NCBI GenBank assembly: GCA_023252195.1
Contig: JAHEXI010000007.1
Span: 41,872 to 105,871 of the forward strand
DNA length: 64,000 nucleotides
DNA from: Pseudonocardiales bacterium
GTDB lineage: Bacteria > Actinomycetota > Actinomycetes > Mycobacteriales > Pseudonocardiaceae
Direction: 5' to 3'
The notes under the pieces are model-generated. The model was given only the letters and a program-made list of their open reading frames with translations. It searched no databases and had not been told where the DNA came from. Of this stretch, positions 26,082-35,814 are shown piece after piece. The translations under genes were made by a program, and so were the position numbers. Position 1 is the stretch's first letter. Every line of letters starts with the position of its first letter.

Positions 26082-26572
26082 AGCCACCCACGCCGATGCA
26101 AAGTGAAGGCTCGCTCGACCCGCCCGCCGTCGAATGACGGACGGCCGATCGCGGCCGACACAGCGGTGCAGACCATCGCCCACTCCAAGATGATCGAAGC
26201 GACCACCTCGGCCTCCCACTCCTCAACGCTGTCGAAGTTCGTGCGCCGGTACAGATGGATCCCGCGGATGAGCTCCGGGGGATGCCCGGCGACCAGATGC
26301 GCCAACTCATGGATCTTGCAGTGGGTCTGACGAATCTGACCCGCCGCAGCCGGATACAACACCACGTCAGCGTGTGGATCGACATGAGTCACCGCGGACG
26401 GACCCGGGACCGGGATGTCGTAGGCACCGAACAACACCGGCCGACCTCGGTACTCACCAAAGCGACGCCCGAACTCTTCAACATCTAGCGGAGCCCGCAC
26501 GTCGAGCGCGCGCAACAGTTCACGGCACTGTCGCCGCAGCGCCATCTCGTGACGACGACGATTCGTAGCCAT
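26078..26572 (-). CDS. ImmA/IrrE-type metallopeptidase-like protein
   Basis: Starting at ATG 26572 (GGGG upstream) the 164-aa protein has HExxH in KIHELAHLVAGH (His88, Glu89, His92) and a later acidic stretch NFDSVEEWEAEVVASIILEW supplying the third ligand. This matches ImmA/IrrE peptidases that cleave or inactivate XRE repressors. Coupled by a 4-bp GTGA overlap to the membrane protein downstream, it suggests a membrane signal relayed to repressor cleavage. The EspR-like protein across the convergent junction is the obvious candidate partner, but this is inference. Confidence 0.75.
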   Translation of the reverse strand: MATNRRRHEMALRRQCRELLRALDVRAPLDVEEFGRRFGEYRGRPVLFGAYDIPVPGPSAVTHVDPHADVVLYPAAAGQIRQTHCKIHELAHLVAGHPPELIRGIHLYRRTNFDSVEEWEAEVVASIILEWAMVCTAVSAAIGRPSFDGGRVERAFTLHRRGWL

Positions 26573-27863
26573 GTGGCCCCTCACCACCCGCGCCCATGAA
26601 CCACCCGCCGCTTGAGTGTAGGCCCAGATGCCGGGCTGTCGACCGATTTTGGCCGAAGTTCCACGGAGCGAAAAGGTTTGACATCCCAACCCCGCTTGGA
26701 GTACACAAATAGGTGCACATCTTGCGCGAGTGAGGCGGGAGGGTCATCGCCGTGGCCGAGGCAGGCGAACCGGGATCCCAAGACGTGGCGCGGCGTGCGG
26801 GCGCCACTGAGCTGAGCGTCGTTTTCAAGCTGGTATCTACCAGTGAGGAAGGTGGCGGGGCCGCCTGTTCCTGCGAGTGGGTCTTGCTCCCGGTCGTGTT
26901 CACTTGCAGGCTCCAGAGTGAACAACCTAATTATCGACTTGGCAGGCGTTCTGGCGACGGTCTTCGGCGCGGTGGGGTCCTGGCGGGTGCCGCAACGGAT
27001 CGCGGTGTGGTTTAGGGGCTGGCTGCGTTGACCGGCATGGGTTGGTCCGAGGGTGCTCTATATGAGCTCGGCAGGGATCGAATGCAGGAAACCGAGCAAC
27101 GGCCCGGCGCCGTCGGGTGGCGTGCCAATTCCTCGCGTCGCGCCGGTGGGAACCCCTCGCGCGGTGCGCCGCCAAGCGAGCGATCGACACCAAGCGACGA
27201 CGAAGTCACACAGGGCAGCGTAAAGCTGCTTGTCGGTCCTCCAAGGTCGAGCATGTAGGGCGGTGGTCCGGTAGCGAGAAATCGACGAATGCCCGCTCAA
27301 AGGTGAAGAGCAAACAAGGCGGGTATCTTAAGACCTGGTGCCTGGCTTCTGGGCGAGCAGGTAGACCAGGCCGGGTGAGCCGATCACTTAAGGCAACTGT
27401 GCCGTAATTCGTGACCCGCCGTCGTAATCGTTCGTAATTGGATCTGTCACGCTGGCCCTCACAGTTACCGCGAACGTGACGATGTAGATCGACCATCCCA
27501 GACTTAATGTAGAATCATCGGATGCATATGACCCAACGGCCTATTCTGCCATCACCCATATGGCGGCTAGTCGCTCGCGTTTGAAGAAAATAGCATGTGT
27601 ATTACACCTTGAAGAGGGTGTTGGAAATTCAAAGAATGGGGGAGTCACAAAGTTCCTCGTGTAGGGACTCGTGGTGTCTTGAAGTCGTGGAGTTCTGTCC
27701 CTGCGCTCGTCGATCATATTTCTGTCTGATCGATCGAATTTACACTGGGCTTATTCCCTCAATTCACCTCTTCTAAATGTTCCGCCGCCTCAATCAGGGT
27801 GCGACGGCAGCGAACGGTTTGCCGTCCCACGGCTCGGTTCACGAGCACCCCATAAGGAGAAAT
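26573..27863. other. 1.3-kb stretch without a supported gene
   Basis: Several overlapping ORFs exist but none shows a known motif or steady codon use. One short frame ending at 27031 encodes IIDLAGVLATVFGAVGSW then VPQRIAVWFRGWLR, a possible one-helix peptide without a ribosome site. From about 27400 the sequence is clearly richer in A and T than the rest of the window and runs into the promoter region of the next gene. This looks like horizontally acquired or decayed DNA. Confidence 0.5.
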
Positions 27864-28286
27864 ATGGAAACCTCTCAAGCAAGAAAAGACGAGTTCATCG
27901 AACTCGTCGGCGAGTCGCTCAGCGATGTGGGCACGGGTAGCCGTGTGGAGGCACTGACGGAAGCGACGGCACGCCAGTTCTTCGGCAGCCTCTACGAGGA
28001 CGGGGACCATGTCGCCGCCAGTTGGACCAGCGCGGTGACGCCGCTGGTCGCCAAGCTCGGAAACAACGTTGTGTCCGGGGATCAGGCGCTCCAGAGCCTC
28101 ATGGTCAATTTCGTGTTGAAGAATGCGGAGAACATCGACCAGGTAAAAAGGATGTCAGCGGCACTCGCCGGCATCAAGCAGATAATCATCGGTGAAGTCA
28201 TCCAGGAGTTCCCGCACACCTCGATTGAGGAGCTTATCGCCGCGGCTAGAGAAGCCGGTTACGACGTTCAGGTTCTCACCGCCTGA
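27864..28286 (+). CDS. Unknown 140-aa helical protein
   Basis: ATG 27864 follows AAGGAGA closely, a strong ribosome site. The protein METSQARKDEFIELVGESLS... appears all alpha-helical, without Cys or membrane segment. It contains SLMVNFVLKNAENIDQVKRM and ends EELIAAAREAGYDVQVLTA. I do not recognise the family. It is the first gene of a lower-GC island followed by a tandem-cupin gene, a TPR gene and an exporter. It could be a regulator, carrier or leader-bearing protein; nothing in the sequence decides. Confidence 0.6.
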   Translation: METSQARKDEFIELVGESLSDVGTGSRVEALTEATARQFFGSLYEDGDHVAASWTSAVTPLVAKLGNNVVSGDQALQSLMVNFVLKNAENIDQVKRMSAALAGIKQIIIGEVIQEFPHTSIEELIAAAREAGYDVQVLTA

Positions 28287-28867
28287 CCGATGTCAGGTAT
28301 CTACTAGCGCGACGAGATGGTTGCCCGGGACGCTACCGCAGCGGGCCCTGGTCGGCGATGGTGCGATCCCGGGTAACCTCCCTATCTGTTCGAAGACAGT
28401 TCATTGCGGAGCATTAGTAGTAGCGGCCGGAAAGTTTTTTCCAGTCTTGAGGTGTGAGATGCCCTATTCGATGAGCGCACGAATTCCAAGGAGGTCTTTG
28501 TTGACCTGCTTTTCGTTGTCGGTCACTTCGCCGCCGGGTGGTGCTTGTGGCCGGTGCGCATTCCGGTCCCGGTAGGCAAGATTGGCGAGCAGCTTCGCGC
28601 GGTCAGCCACTGGGCACGGCTGGCGGCCCCGGCAGGCGTTGAGTGTTATGCCGCGCGTGGGTACTCGCCGCCCGATCGCGACGAGGTCCCCGTCCAGATG
28701 GTAGCTCGACGAGCCTACCCTGGGAACGTACTCACAGCCGCTGAGCCGCTGATACGTGTTATCGGTTCGATAAGCTGTCCAGGATTCAAGCACATGAATA
28801 TTCGACCTAACAGTTTGGCAAGTTTTTTAGGACCTCCCCGTCCGTTAGATAGAGCTAAGGAAGAGAA
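28287..28867. other. 0.58-kb gap with one possible minus-strand ORF
   Basis: Only the weak minus-strand ORF at 28464-28793 is present. An A/T-rich leader with AAGGAAGAG precedes the cupin gene. No terminator hairpin was obvious after the 140-aa protein gene. Confidence 0.45.
28464..28793 (-). CDS. Possible small protein or C-terminal fragment (109 aa)
   Basis: From a GTG without a ribosome site the frame reads SSSYHLDGDLVAIGRRVPTR, GITLNACRGRQPCPVADRAK and LLANLAYRDRN. The Cys-x(4)-Cys stretch followed by a helix resembles the end of actinomycete secreted or lipoprotein domains (DUF3558-like). It may be the C-terminal remnant of a lost gene. Confidence 0.35.
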   Translation of the reverse strand: MLESWTAYRTDNTYQRLSGCEYVPRVGSSSYHLDGDLVAIGRRVPTRGITLNACRGRQPCPVADRAKLLANLAYRDRNAHRPQAPPGGEVTDNEKQVNKDLLGIRALIE

Positions 28868-30160
28868 ATGCAACGGGATTTTATCATAGCAGGGCTTGAA
28901 TGGCGCAGTAATTGGAAAATAGCCAACGGGAAAGATTCATTTGTGGTTCCATTTCCGACTCTTCGGCCGGTGACGATCGTCTTTCACGGCGAAGACAAGT
29001 TCGACTACGGTCACTATGGGATTCACCTCGGACAGGCGGACGTGCTTACCTTCCTTGGACCGTCTGATCGCGAGATCACCGGCCTGTTCATCGACTGCAG
29101 GGCGGAGTCGCCCACTGCCCGAAAGCGTGAGGTGAGAACGTGGAAGCCGACGTCCGGTGAGGCCCTCTACATACCTCCGGGGGTCGCACACGCCTTCGAG
29201 GACCTGGAAGGAGTGCACACCCTCAACACCTACGAGTTGTTCCTCCCCGAGCCGGAGAAATGGGTCAACGACGACGTCGAATGGCGCATCGAGGCCGATG
29301 TGATCAACCTGCCGATGAACATCAAGGATGCGGATATCCCAATCTTCTCGCAGAATAGGCTGCGAGCTAGCGACGTCTGGTATCAACTCGTCGCCGAGCA
29401 GCAGCGCAAGGCCATCCCCGAGCTTGACCACGAGTACCCCGTCACCCAGGATGTGAGGCTCAACGACGGGGAAAAGGTTCGCGTTGAGCTACGCAAGAAG
29501 CGTGACATGATCACCACGAAGCAATGGGAACCAATTGAGGGAATCGAAGGCGTGGGCTGGGTGGCGAATGCAGTTCTGTGGAGCGGAGCCAACTCTGGCT
29601 TTGTGCCGCTGCTGGACCCGCGTCCGCTGTACTTCATCGACCATGGTGAACACGACTACACTCACGACGCCTCCGGTATTCATCTGGGCCAGGAGGACAG
29701 GCTGACGTTCGTTGGCCCCAGCGACCACGAGGTCACCCTGGTCCTACTGGACACCCGTCAGGGCTCGCCGACCCTACACAACGAAGTCCTGACGACGTTT
29801 ACACCGAGCGCGCTGCGCCATCTGAAGATTCCCAACGGTGTCGCACACCGTTTCGAGCACCTTGAGTGCGTGTTCACTTTCAACCGCCCTCACGTGTACC
29901 TGCCTGAACAGGGTGATTACGAGCCCGGCAACGACGTCATCGACTGGCCGATCGGTAAGCTTCCCCCGCCAGTACTAGAGGTCTACCGGCAGCCGGCCCC
30001 GCTGGAGTTCTACCAGCGCCAGGTGGCCGCGCAGCGTGAACTCATGCTGGAACCGGCCATGCATGCCACACCGACGGTCATCATGACTGAGTCAGCGGAC
30101 GGCGGGATTGTGCGCGTCGCCTTCCGGAAGCCGAGTGCAACCGCAGCCAGCACCGCGTGA
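28868..30160 (+). CDS. Tandem-cupin protein (two RmlC-like domains)
   Basis: The 430-aa protein contains the same cupin block twice: GIHLGQADVLTFLGPSDREI (from about 51) and GIHLGQEDRLTFVGPSDHEV (from about 270). Each is followed by an IPPGVAH or IPNGVAH second motif and LPEPEKW or LPEQGDY. Single-domain relatives are dTDP-sugar 3,5-epimerase-like proteins. No sugar-nucleotide genes lie nearby, and one typical catalytic His is not obvious, so function is open. It begins at ATG 28868 after AAGGAAGAG. The internal duplication is strong and old, since the repeats have diverged. Confidence 0.7.
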   Translation: MQRDFIIAGLEWRSNWKIANGKDSFVVPFPTLRPVTIVFHGEDKFDYGHYGIHLGQADVLTFLGPSDREITGLFIDCRAESPTARKREVRTWKPTSGEALYIPPGVAHAFEDLEGVHTLNTYELFLPEPEKWVNDDVEWRIEADVINLPMNIKDADIPIFSQNRLRASDVWYQLVAEQQRKAIPELDHEYPVTQDVRLNDGEKVRVELRKKRDMITTKQWEPIEGIEGVGWVANAVLWSGANSGFVPLLDPRPLYFIDHGEHDYTHDASGIHLGQEDRLTFVGPSDHEVTLVLLDTRQGSPTLHNEVLTTFTPSALRHLKIPNGVAHRFEHLECVFTFNRPHVYLPEQGDYEPGNDVIDWPIGKLPPPVLEVYRQPAPLEFYQRQVAAQRELMLEPAMHATPTVIMTESADGGIVRVAFRKPSATAASTA

Positions 30161-30222
30161 ACCGGTCCGTCGCCGTTCGGGGCTCCATCGGACACTCGTT
30201 TCGGCGCAGAATCAGGGCGAAA

Positions 30223-30714
30223 CTATCCACCGCCCGGTTCCTGAGCGTATTCGAGAAGTGGTCGTTGGTATTCTTTGATCATTTCATTCGGACTGGATTC
30301 GACAAGCAGTCGAAGAACAATATTAAACGCAGCGCGGTGCTGGCCGCTATCGTGTAGCGCCAGCGCGAGGAAGGTGCGCACCGCATGGTCTTCCGGAAAT
30401 TCTTCGACTCCTCGTCGCAGAGTGCGAACGGATTCCTCATGGCGGCCGAGCGCCCGATACGTGCTGCCAAGGCCGAGGAGGGCTCCCTGCCGTTCATCCG
30501 GCGTCAACCCGTCTCCCCGCAATGCGCGGACGTAAAACTCGACCGCGTTGGCCTCCTCGCCGAGCTTGTCGTGCGCCCACGCGGTCTGGTAAGCAATTCG
30601 CTGATCATCGGGAAAATCTTCGGCCAACACGAGGAACGCGGAGCACGCCGACTTGTACTGGCCGGTTTCACGAAGCTGGATGGCCGCCGTGACTCGTTGT
30701 GATCTACTGGTCAT
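30223..30714 (-). CDS. Tetratricopeptide-repeat protein
   Basis: A 163-aa protein built of helix pairs of TPR type: AIQLRETGQYKSACSAFLVL, YQTAWAHDKLGEEANAVEFY, LGLGSTYRALGRHEESVRTL and FLALALHDSGQHRAAFNIVL. It ends EMIKEYQRPLLEYA. It resembles small stand-alone TPR_5 proteins of actinomycetes; a protein-binding role is likely, partner unknown. It starts at ATG 30714 and diverges from the MFS gene (60-bp gap), so they may share control. Confidence 0.8.
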   Translation of the reverse strand: MTSRSQRVTAAIQLRETGQYKSACSAFLVLAEDFPDDQRIAYQTAWAHDKLGEEANAVEFYVRALRGDGLTPDERQGALLGLGSTYRALGRHEESVRTLRRGVEEFPEDHAVRTFLALALHDSGQHRAAFNIVLRLLVESSPNEMIKEYQRPLLEYAQEPGGG

Positions 30715-30774
30715 GATCGTGACCGTACCGCAGTCGAATGAGCGAGTCTAGTTCACGAAGGGGCACTATTCCTC

Positions 30775-32073
30775 ATGAATGAGTCGATAAAACCGGGGGC
30801 GCTGTGGCACAACCGGAGCTTTATGCTACTGTGGTCGGGTCAGTCGGCGAGCCAGTTCGGATCCGCGATCACGACCATCGTCCTGCCGCTGTTCGCTGTG
30901 CTGGCGCTGGGTGCATCGACTTTCGAGATCGGGTTACTAACGTCGGCCAGCACGATCGGGTTTCTGCTCTTCGGGCTGCCGGCGGGTGCGATCGTAGAGC
31001 GGCTGACGAAACGCCGGACCATGTTGTGGTGCGACGTTCTTCGCAGTGTCGCACTCAGCTCGATTCCGCTCGCGGTTCTGCTCGGAGGCCTGACGCTGGC
31101 CCACTTGTTTGTCGTGGCGCTGGTGATGGGGTTTCTCACCGTCTTCTTCGAGGTCGCCTACCAGAGCTATCTGCCGTCCCTGGTGTCTCGCGATCAGCTG
31201 ATTGACGGCAATGGGAAATTAGGGACGACGGAGTCGCTGGCCACTACAGTCGGCCCGGGAATTGCCGGCGTCCTGATCTCCATCGTGGGAGGGGCTTGGT
31301 CGATCGTCCTCGACGGCGTCACCTACATGCTCAGCTCGATCTCCCTCATGCTCATTCGAACGCCGGAGTACCGGGCCGATACAGGTTCAGCTTTCCGGAT
31401 TCGCGGAATGCGGAAGGAGATCGTCGAAGGACTGTCTTATACGCTATCCCACCCTATCCTACGTAGGCTATCCGCCTGTGTCGTCAGCGTCAATCTGTTT
31501 GGTGCTGTGTATAACTCGATCGAAATCCCATACCTCTTTCGCGTGCTGCATGCACCAGCTTTCATGATTGGTGTAGTGGTGGGGATCGGAGGAACGGGCG
31601 GCATCCTGGGCGGCATGGTGGCCGCGCCGTTCAGTCGACGCTTCGGTTCAGCGCGTATCGTCACCTACCCGCTGGTCGTGATTGGAAGCATCGGGCTACT
31701 TACTCCATTCGCGCAGCCCGGCTGGGGCGTGTTGTTGGTTTCCGTCGGCCTCGCGGGGAACATGGCCGCGTCGGTCGTTTTTATTATCGGCGCGGCCAGC
31801 TATCGCCAGGCTGTGTGCCCATCGAGTATGCTCAGTAGGGTTGCCGCCTCGCTGCGATGGGTTGCCTGGGGCACGCTGCCACTTGGCGGTCTGCTCGGAG
31901 GAACACTCGGAACCGCTCTGGGGATCCGCAGCACTGTTGCCGTCGCGGTTGTGGGATGCTGGGCCTCAGGATTCTTGGTCCTGCTATCCCCATTGCGCAA
32001 AGTCCGTGACTTCGTCACTCCCGATGAAACTGAGATCGAAGAGTCCATTGCAGGGATCAGTCGGGCTGGGTGA
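30775..32073 (+). CDS. MFS transporter, likely drug or metabolite exporter
   Basis: The 432-aa protein has about 12 hydrophobic segments. It opens NRSFMLLWSGQSASQFGSAI and includes LPAGAIVERLTKRRTMLWCD, the loop 2-3 motif of MFS_3 exporters such as EntS and macrolide efflux proteins. The C-terminal half contains AAPFSRRFGSARIVTYPL and ends in a charged tail. Substrate is unknown. It is the last intact gene of the lower-GC island and probably exports a product made there. It starts at ATG 30775. Confidence 0.8.
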   Translation: MNESIKPGALWHNRSFMLLWSGQSASQFGSAITTIVLPLFAVLALGASTFEIGLLTSASTIGFLLFGLPAGAIVERLTKRRTMLWCDVLRSVALSSIPLAVLLGGLTLAHLFVVALVMGFLTVFFEVAYQSYLPSLVSRDQLIDGNGKLGTTESLATTVGPGIAGVLISIVGGAWSIVLDGVTYMLSSISLMLIRTPEYRADTGSAFRIRGMRKEIVEGLSYTLSHPILRRLSACVVSVNLFGAVYNSIEIPYLFRVLHAPAFMIGVVVGIGGTGGILGGMVAAPFSRRFGSARIVTYPLVVIGSIGLLTPFAQPGWGVLLVSVGLAGNMAASVVFIIGAASYRQAVCPSSMLSRVAASLRWVAWGTLPLGGLLGGTLGTALGIRSTVAVAVVGCWASGFLVLLSPLRKVRDFVTPDETEIEESIAGISRAG

Positions 32074-32237
32074 CGGCGATCCTGCGCCAGAATGGAGGCG
32101 CCGTCTCTGTCAAGCTCGGCTGAGGCACCTGCCCCATAACGATCAGTGACCTGAGGGTGGGGATGGAGAGCTTCCCCGATATGACGATCAATGGCACCAA
32201 GGTGTTTCGAGCGACCGGGATCGGAGATCCTGGTCGG

Positions 32238-32675
32238 GTGTCTGGTGCTGGAACGCGACGTCCCGACCCTGAGGTTCCTGAGCGTGCCCGGCGGCGGACG
32301 TTCACCGCGAAGTGCAAGTTGGAGGTCCTGGCAGCGTACGACGCCGCGCCGGACGGCGAGAAGGGCGCGGTGTTGCGCCGCGAGGGCTTGTATTCCAGCC
32401 ACATTGTGGACTGGCGCCGGGGCCGGCGCGCTGGCCGCTCTCGCGACGCCTCGCGGGCGCCACCGTCAAACCCGAGCTGGTCGCCGCACCCGCGGGTACG
32501 TTGGCCTGGGAGTCTGCGGGTCAAGACAGTTGTGGGTGCGCCCCGAATCTGTGAGATGACCTGGTCGGTCTCCGGGCCTGACGGTCGCGCAACATTCGAG
32601 TGGGTCGAGATCGACAGCACATCTGGAATCCGTTGGCGCAGGATAGGTAAACACGAAGTCTTTCGCGAACCGTAA
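32238..32675 (+). pseudogene. Chimeric ORF: IS3 OrfA N-terminus joined to RelE-like C-terminus
   Basis: From GTG 32238 one uninterrupted 145-codon frame begins with an IS3-family OrfA (RRRTFTAKCKLEVLAAYDAA, GEKGAVLRREGLYSSHIVDW). Near 32490 it switches to PRVRWPGSLRVKTVV, EMTWSVSGPDGRATFEWVEI and GIRWRRIGKHEVFREP, the same C-terminal half as the pseudogene at 5.7-6.0 kb. OrfB is missing. The fusion is probably an accident of insertion or deletion, yet the frame is open. Confidence 0.6.
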
Positions 32676-32842
32676 GGACCGCTCAAACGCGCTACGAGCA
32701 CAGCGCGTGCCAGGCATGCCACTGAGACTTACATCGCCGAGCAGCTCGCGTTATCGTGCCCTGAACCACAACCCTCAGCTTGACCCGCGTGGGCACTCCG
32801 GCGGCTGCGGTGGTGGAGCGCCGGTCGGTCGCCCGAGCGCGG

Positions 32843-34906
32843 TCATGATTGTGGGGCAGCGCGACTGCCGGGGTTCGTTCTATTGGTGCTTTCGGTGACG
32901 TCTGGCTGTTGTAGGGGGTAGTGGCAGGCGGCTTGATGCCCCTGGTGGCTGAACTGGCGCATGGGCGGTTCTTCAGCGGCGCATTTTTCGGTGGCCAGTG
33001 GACAGCGAGTGCGGAATCGGCAACCGGACGGCGGGTTCATCGCCGACGGCAGCTCGCCGCGCACTCCGGCGTTGTCCTTGCGCTGTTCACGCTCGGGGTC
33101 GGCGAGCGGGATCGTGTCGATCAAGCCTTGGGTGTAGGGGTGCGCCGGGGACGTGTACACCTGCTCGGCGGGACCGATCTCGACGAGTTTGCCGAGGTAC
33201 ATCACGCCGATGGTGGTGGACAGATATCGCACCACGGACAGGTCGTGGGAGATGAATACGTAGGTCAGCTGATGTTCGCGCTGTAGGTCGCGCATCAGGT
33301 TCAGGATCTGCGCCTGCACCGAGACGTCCAGTGCCGACACTGGCTCGTCGGCCACGATCAGCTTCGGGCGCAGGGCGAGGGCACGCGCTAGGCCGATGCG
33401 TTGACGCTGCCCGCCGGAGAATTCGTGGGGGTACTTGTCCAGCGCTGCTCCGGGCAGTCCGACCTCGTCGAGGAGCTTGGCGATGGCCTTTTCCTGTTCG
33501 ACGGCGGATCCGCGATGTTGGATGGCCAATGGCTCGCGCAGGATTGAACGCACTCGCATGCGCGGGTCCAGCGATGCGTAAGGGTCCTGGAACATCAGCT
33601 GGAAGTCTCGCCGGCGCTTGCGTAGCTCGTGGTGGGACTTGCCGCTGATTTGGGTGCCATCGAACGTGACCGAACCCGATGTCGGCGTGTCCGCGGCCAC
33701 GAGCAGCCTGCCGATGGTGCTCTTGCCGCAGCCTGATTCGCCGACGAGACCGAAGGTTTCTCCGGTGTGGACGGTGAACGACACATCCGCCACCGCGCTG
33801 ACTGCACCGATTTTCCGTTGCAGCACACCATTGGAGGTGACTGGGAAGGTGCGTACCAGGTTGCGTACCACCAGCAGTGGTGCAGTTTCCTCGGCCACAG
33901 CGAGCGGGGTGTGCGGGTTCGGCGTGGCCTGTTCCTTCGCGCCGAGCGGGTGGAAGCAGGCGAACGGGTGCCCGTCCCCGGTGAGCTCCGGTTCCTGATC
34001 CCGACATTCTTCGGTGGCATAGGCACAGCGCGCGGCGAACCGGCAGCCCTGCGGAGGATTCGACAGGTCAGGTGGCAGGCCGGGAATGGCGTAAAGTCTG
34101 CGGTCGGCGTCCACATTCTCCGGTAGCGCACGAAACAGTGCCTCAGTGTAGGGATGCCGTGGGTTGGCGAACAGCTCTCGCGTCGAGCTGGTCTCCACGA
34201 TCTTTCCCGCGTACATCACCGCGACCCGGTCGGTGTATCCGGCGATGACGCCGAGGTCGTGGGTCACCAGGATCACCGCCATACCGAGGCGGCCGCGCAG
34301 ATCGTCGATAAGCTCGAGGATCTGTTTCTGGATGGTCGCATCGAGCGCCGTTGTCGGTTCGTCGGCGATCAGCAGCTCCGGTTCGCAAGCCAGTGCCATA
34401 GCGATCACCACGCGCTGGCGCATCCCACCAGACAGCAGATGCGGGTAGGAATCCAGCCGCTCCTTGGCACGCGGCAGCCCGACCAGGTCGAGCACCTCCG
34501 CGGCGCGCTCACGCGCTTGTGCCCGGGTCACGTCGCGGTGCAGCAGAACAGTTTCCGAGACCTGGTCGCCGATGGTCATGCACGGGTTCAGCGACGTCAT
34601 CGGATCCTGGAAGATCATGCCGATCCGGTTGCCCCGGATCTTGCGCATACCGGCTTCGTCGAGGGTGGCGAGGTCGGTGTCGCCAAGCGTGATCGAGCCA
34701 CGCGCGACGCGCCCGCCAGGTGGTAACAGTCGAATGACCGACAGCGCGGTCATGGTCTTACCGCAGCCGGATTCGCCGACAATGCCGAGACTTTCTCCTT
34801 TGCCGACGGTCAACGACACACCGCCTACCGGGTACACGGTGCCCTTGCGCAGCGCGATGTCCGTATGCAGATCGTCAAGTGTCACGACAGGACTCACCCT
34901 GCTCAC
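32843..34906 (-). CDS. Fused oligopeptide ABC transporter ATPase (DppD-DppF type)
   Basis: The 687-aa protein carries two complete ABC modules. Module 1 has Walker A GESGCGKT (about 40), signature LLSGGMRQR and Walker [13 protein letters not shown]. Module 2 has GESGCGKST (about 390), signature EFSGGQRQR and Walker [13 protein letters not shown]. Each is followed by the oligo_HPY-type Cys-rich tail ([28 protein letters not shown]). It powers uptake of di/oligopeptides or similar solutes. The start is GTG 34906, overlapping the permease stop by 4 bp. Confidence 0.93.
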   Translation of the reverse strand: MSRVSPVVTLDDLHTDIALRKGTVYPVGGVSLTVGKGESLGIVGESGCGKTMTALSVIRLLPPGGRVARGSITLGDTDLATLDEAGMRKIRGNRIGMIFQDPMTSLNPCMTIGDQVSETVLLHRDVTRAQARERAAEVLDLVGLPRAKERLDSYPHLLSGGMRQRVVIAMALACEPELLIADEPTTALDATIQKQILELIDDLRGRLGMAVILVTHDLGVIAGYTDRVAVMYAGKIVETSSTRELFANPRHPYTEALFRALPENVDADRRLYAIPGLPPDLSNPPQGCRFAARCAYATEECRDQEPELTGDGHPFACFHPLGAKEQATPNPHTPLAVAEETAPLLVVRNLVRTFPVTSNGVLQRKIGAVSAVADVSFTVHTGETFGLVGESGCGKSTIGRLLVAADTPTSGSVTFDGTQISGKSHHELRKRRRDFQLMFQDPYASLDPRMRVRSILREPLAIQHRGSAVEQEKAIAKLLDEVGLPGAALDKYPHEFSGGQRQRIGLARALALRPKLIVADEPVSALDVSVQAQILNLMRDLQREHQLTYVFISHDLSVVRYLSTTIGVMYLGKLVEIGPAEQVYTSPAHPYTQGLIDTIPLADPEREQRKDNAGVRGELPSAMNPPSGCRFRTRCPLATEKCAAEEPPMRQFSHQGHQAACHYPLQQPDVTESTNRTNPGSRAAPQS

Positions 34907-35814
34907 CTCTTCTGCAACCGAACTTCGAACGAATCACGCAATGCGTCACCGATGAGGTTGAACGCGACGACCACGAGTACAATGGCGAGACCTGGTGGGT
35001 AGATCAACCACCAGTAGCCGTCGTAGGTGTAGTTGATGCCGTTAGAAAGCATATCGCCCCAGTTCGCGGCTGGCGGCGGTATGCCGAGGCCGAGGAAGCT
35101 CAGCGCGGCCACGATCAAGATTGCATCCGCCACCTGGAAAGTCGCGTTCACCACCACGGTGCCGATGGTGTTCGGCGCGATGTGCCGGAGGATCGCGCGC
35201 AACGGGCCGCCACCCATCAGCCGTACCGATGTCACGTAGTCCCTGGTGCGCAGCGTCAAGGCCTGACCACGTACCAACCGAGCCGGACCGAGCCACGAGA
35301 TGAACGCGATCACCAGGATCAGTAGCCCGATGGTGGGCCTGGCGATCGACGCGAGGAACAGCAACAGGAACAACGCGGGCACCGCGAGCAGTGCGTCGAC
35401 GATGCGCATCATCGCGGAGTCGATGAAGCCACCTGCGTACCCGGCGATGGCGCCCCACAACGTGCCGAAGACGGTGGCCAGCAGCGCGGCGGCGACACCC
35501 ACCTCGAGTGAGGACTGTCCGCCGACCATCAATCTGCCCAGCTGGTCGTAGCCGACCTCGTTGGTGCCCAAGGGATGTGCGCCTGACGGCGGTAGCGTGG
35601 CCTGCGACAGGTCGATGTGTACCTGGTCGGTGTGATAAACCAGGGGACCCACGTAACAGAACACAATAAACGCCACGACGATACCGAGACCGACCACCGC
35701 GAGTTTACTCTCCACAAAAGCCGACACCGTCCGCGCGACTGTGCCGCGGCCCTTGGGGCCGCGCACATGTGGCGAATCGGCCAGTGCCGCGTCATCGGCG
35801 GGAATGGCGGTCAT
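34903..35814 (-). CDS. Peptide ABC transporter permease (DppC type)
   Basis: The 303-aa inner-membrane protein has an N-terminal helix (FVESKLAVVGLGIVVAFIVF) and the permease loop SWLGPARLVRGQALTLRTRD (EAA-like). A set of about five further helices ends at LVVVAFNLIGDALRDSFEV. It pairs with the DppB-type permease encoded just upstream to form the channel. ATG 35814 overlaps that gene's stop (ATGA). Confidence 0.93.
   Translation of the reverse strand: MTAIPADDAALADSPHVRGPKGRGTVARTVSAFVESKLAVVGLGIVVAFIVFCYVGPLVYHTDQVHIDLSQATLPPSGAHPLGTNEVGYDQLGRLMVGGQSSLEVGVAAALLATVFGTLWGAIAGYAGGFIDSAMMRIVDALLAVPALFLLLFLASIARPTIGLLILVIAFISWLGPARLVRGQALTLRTRDYVTSVRLMGGGPLRAILRHIAPNTIGTVVVNATFQVADAILIVAALSFLGLGIPPPAANWGDMLSNGINYTYDGYWWLIYPPGLAIVLVVVAFNLIGDALRDSFEVRLQKR

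Noticed and set aside
26843-27031. Possible 37- to 62-aa one-helix membrane peptide
   Set aside because: No ribosome site, no neighbour suggesting a function, and the upstream part has irregular codon use; kept only as a remark in the gap entry.
33087-34007. 306-aa minus-strand ORF inside the ABC ATPase gene
   Set aside because: Same-strand out-of-frame shadow; the ATPase frame has both Walker and signature motifs.
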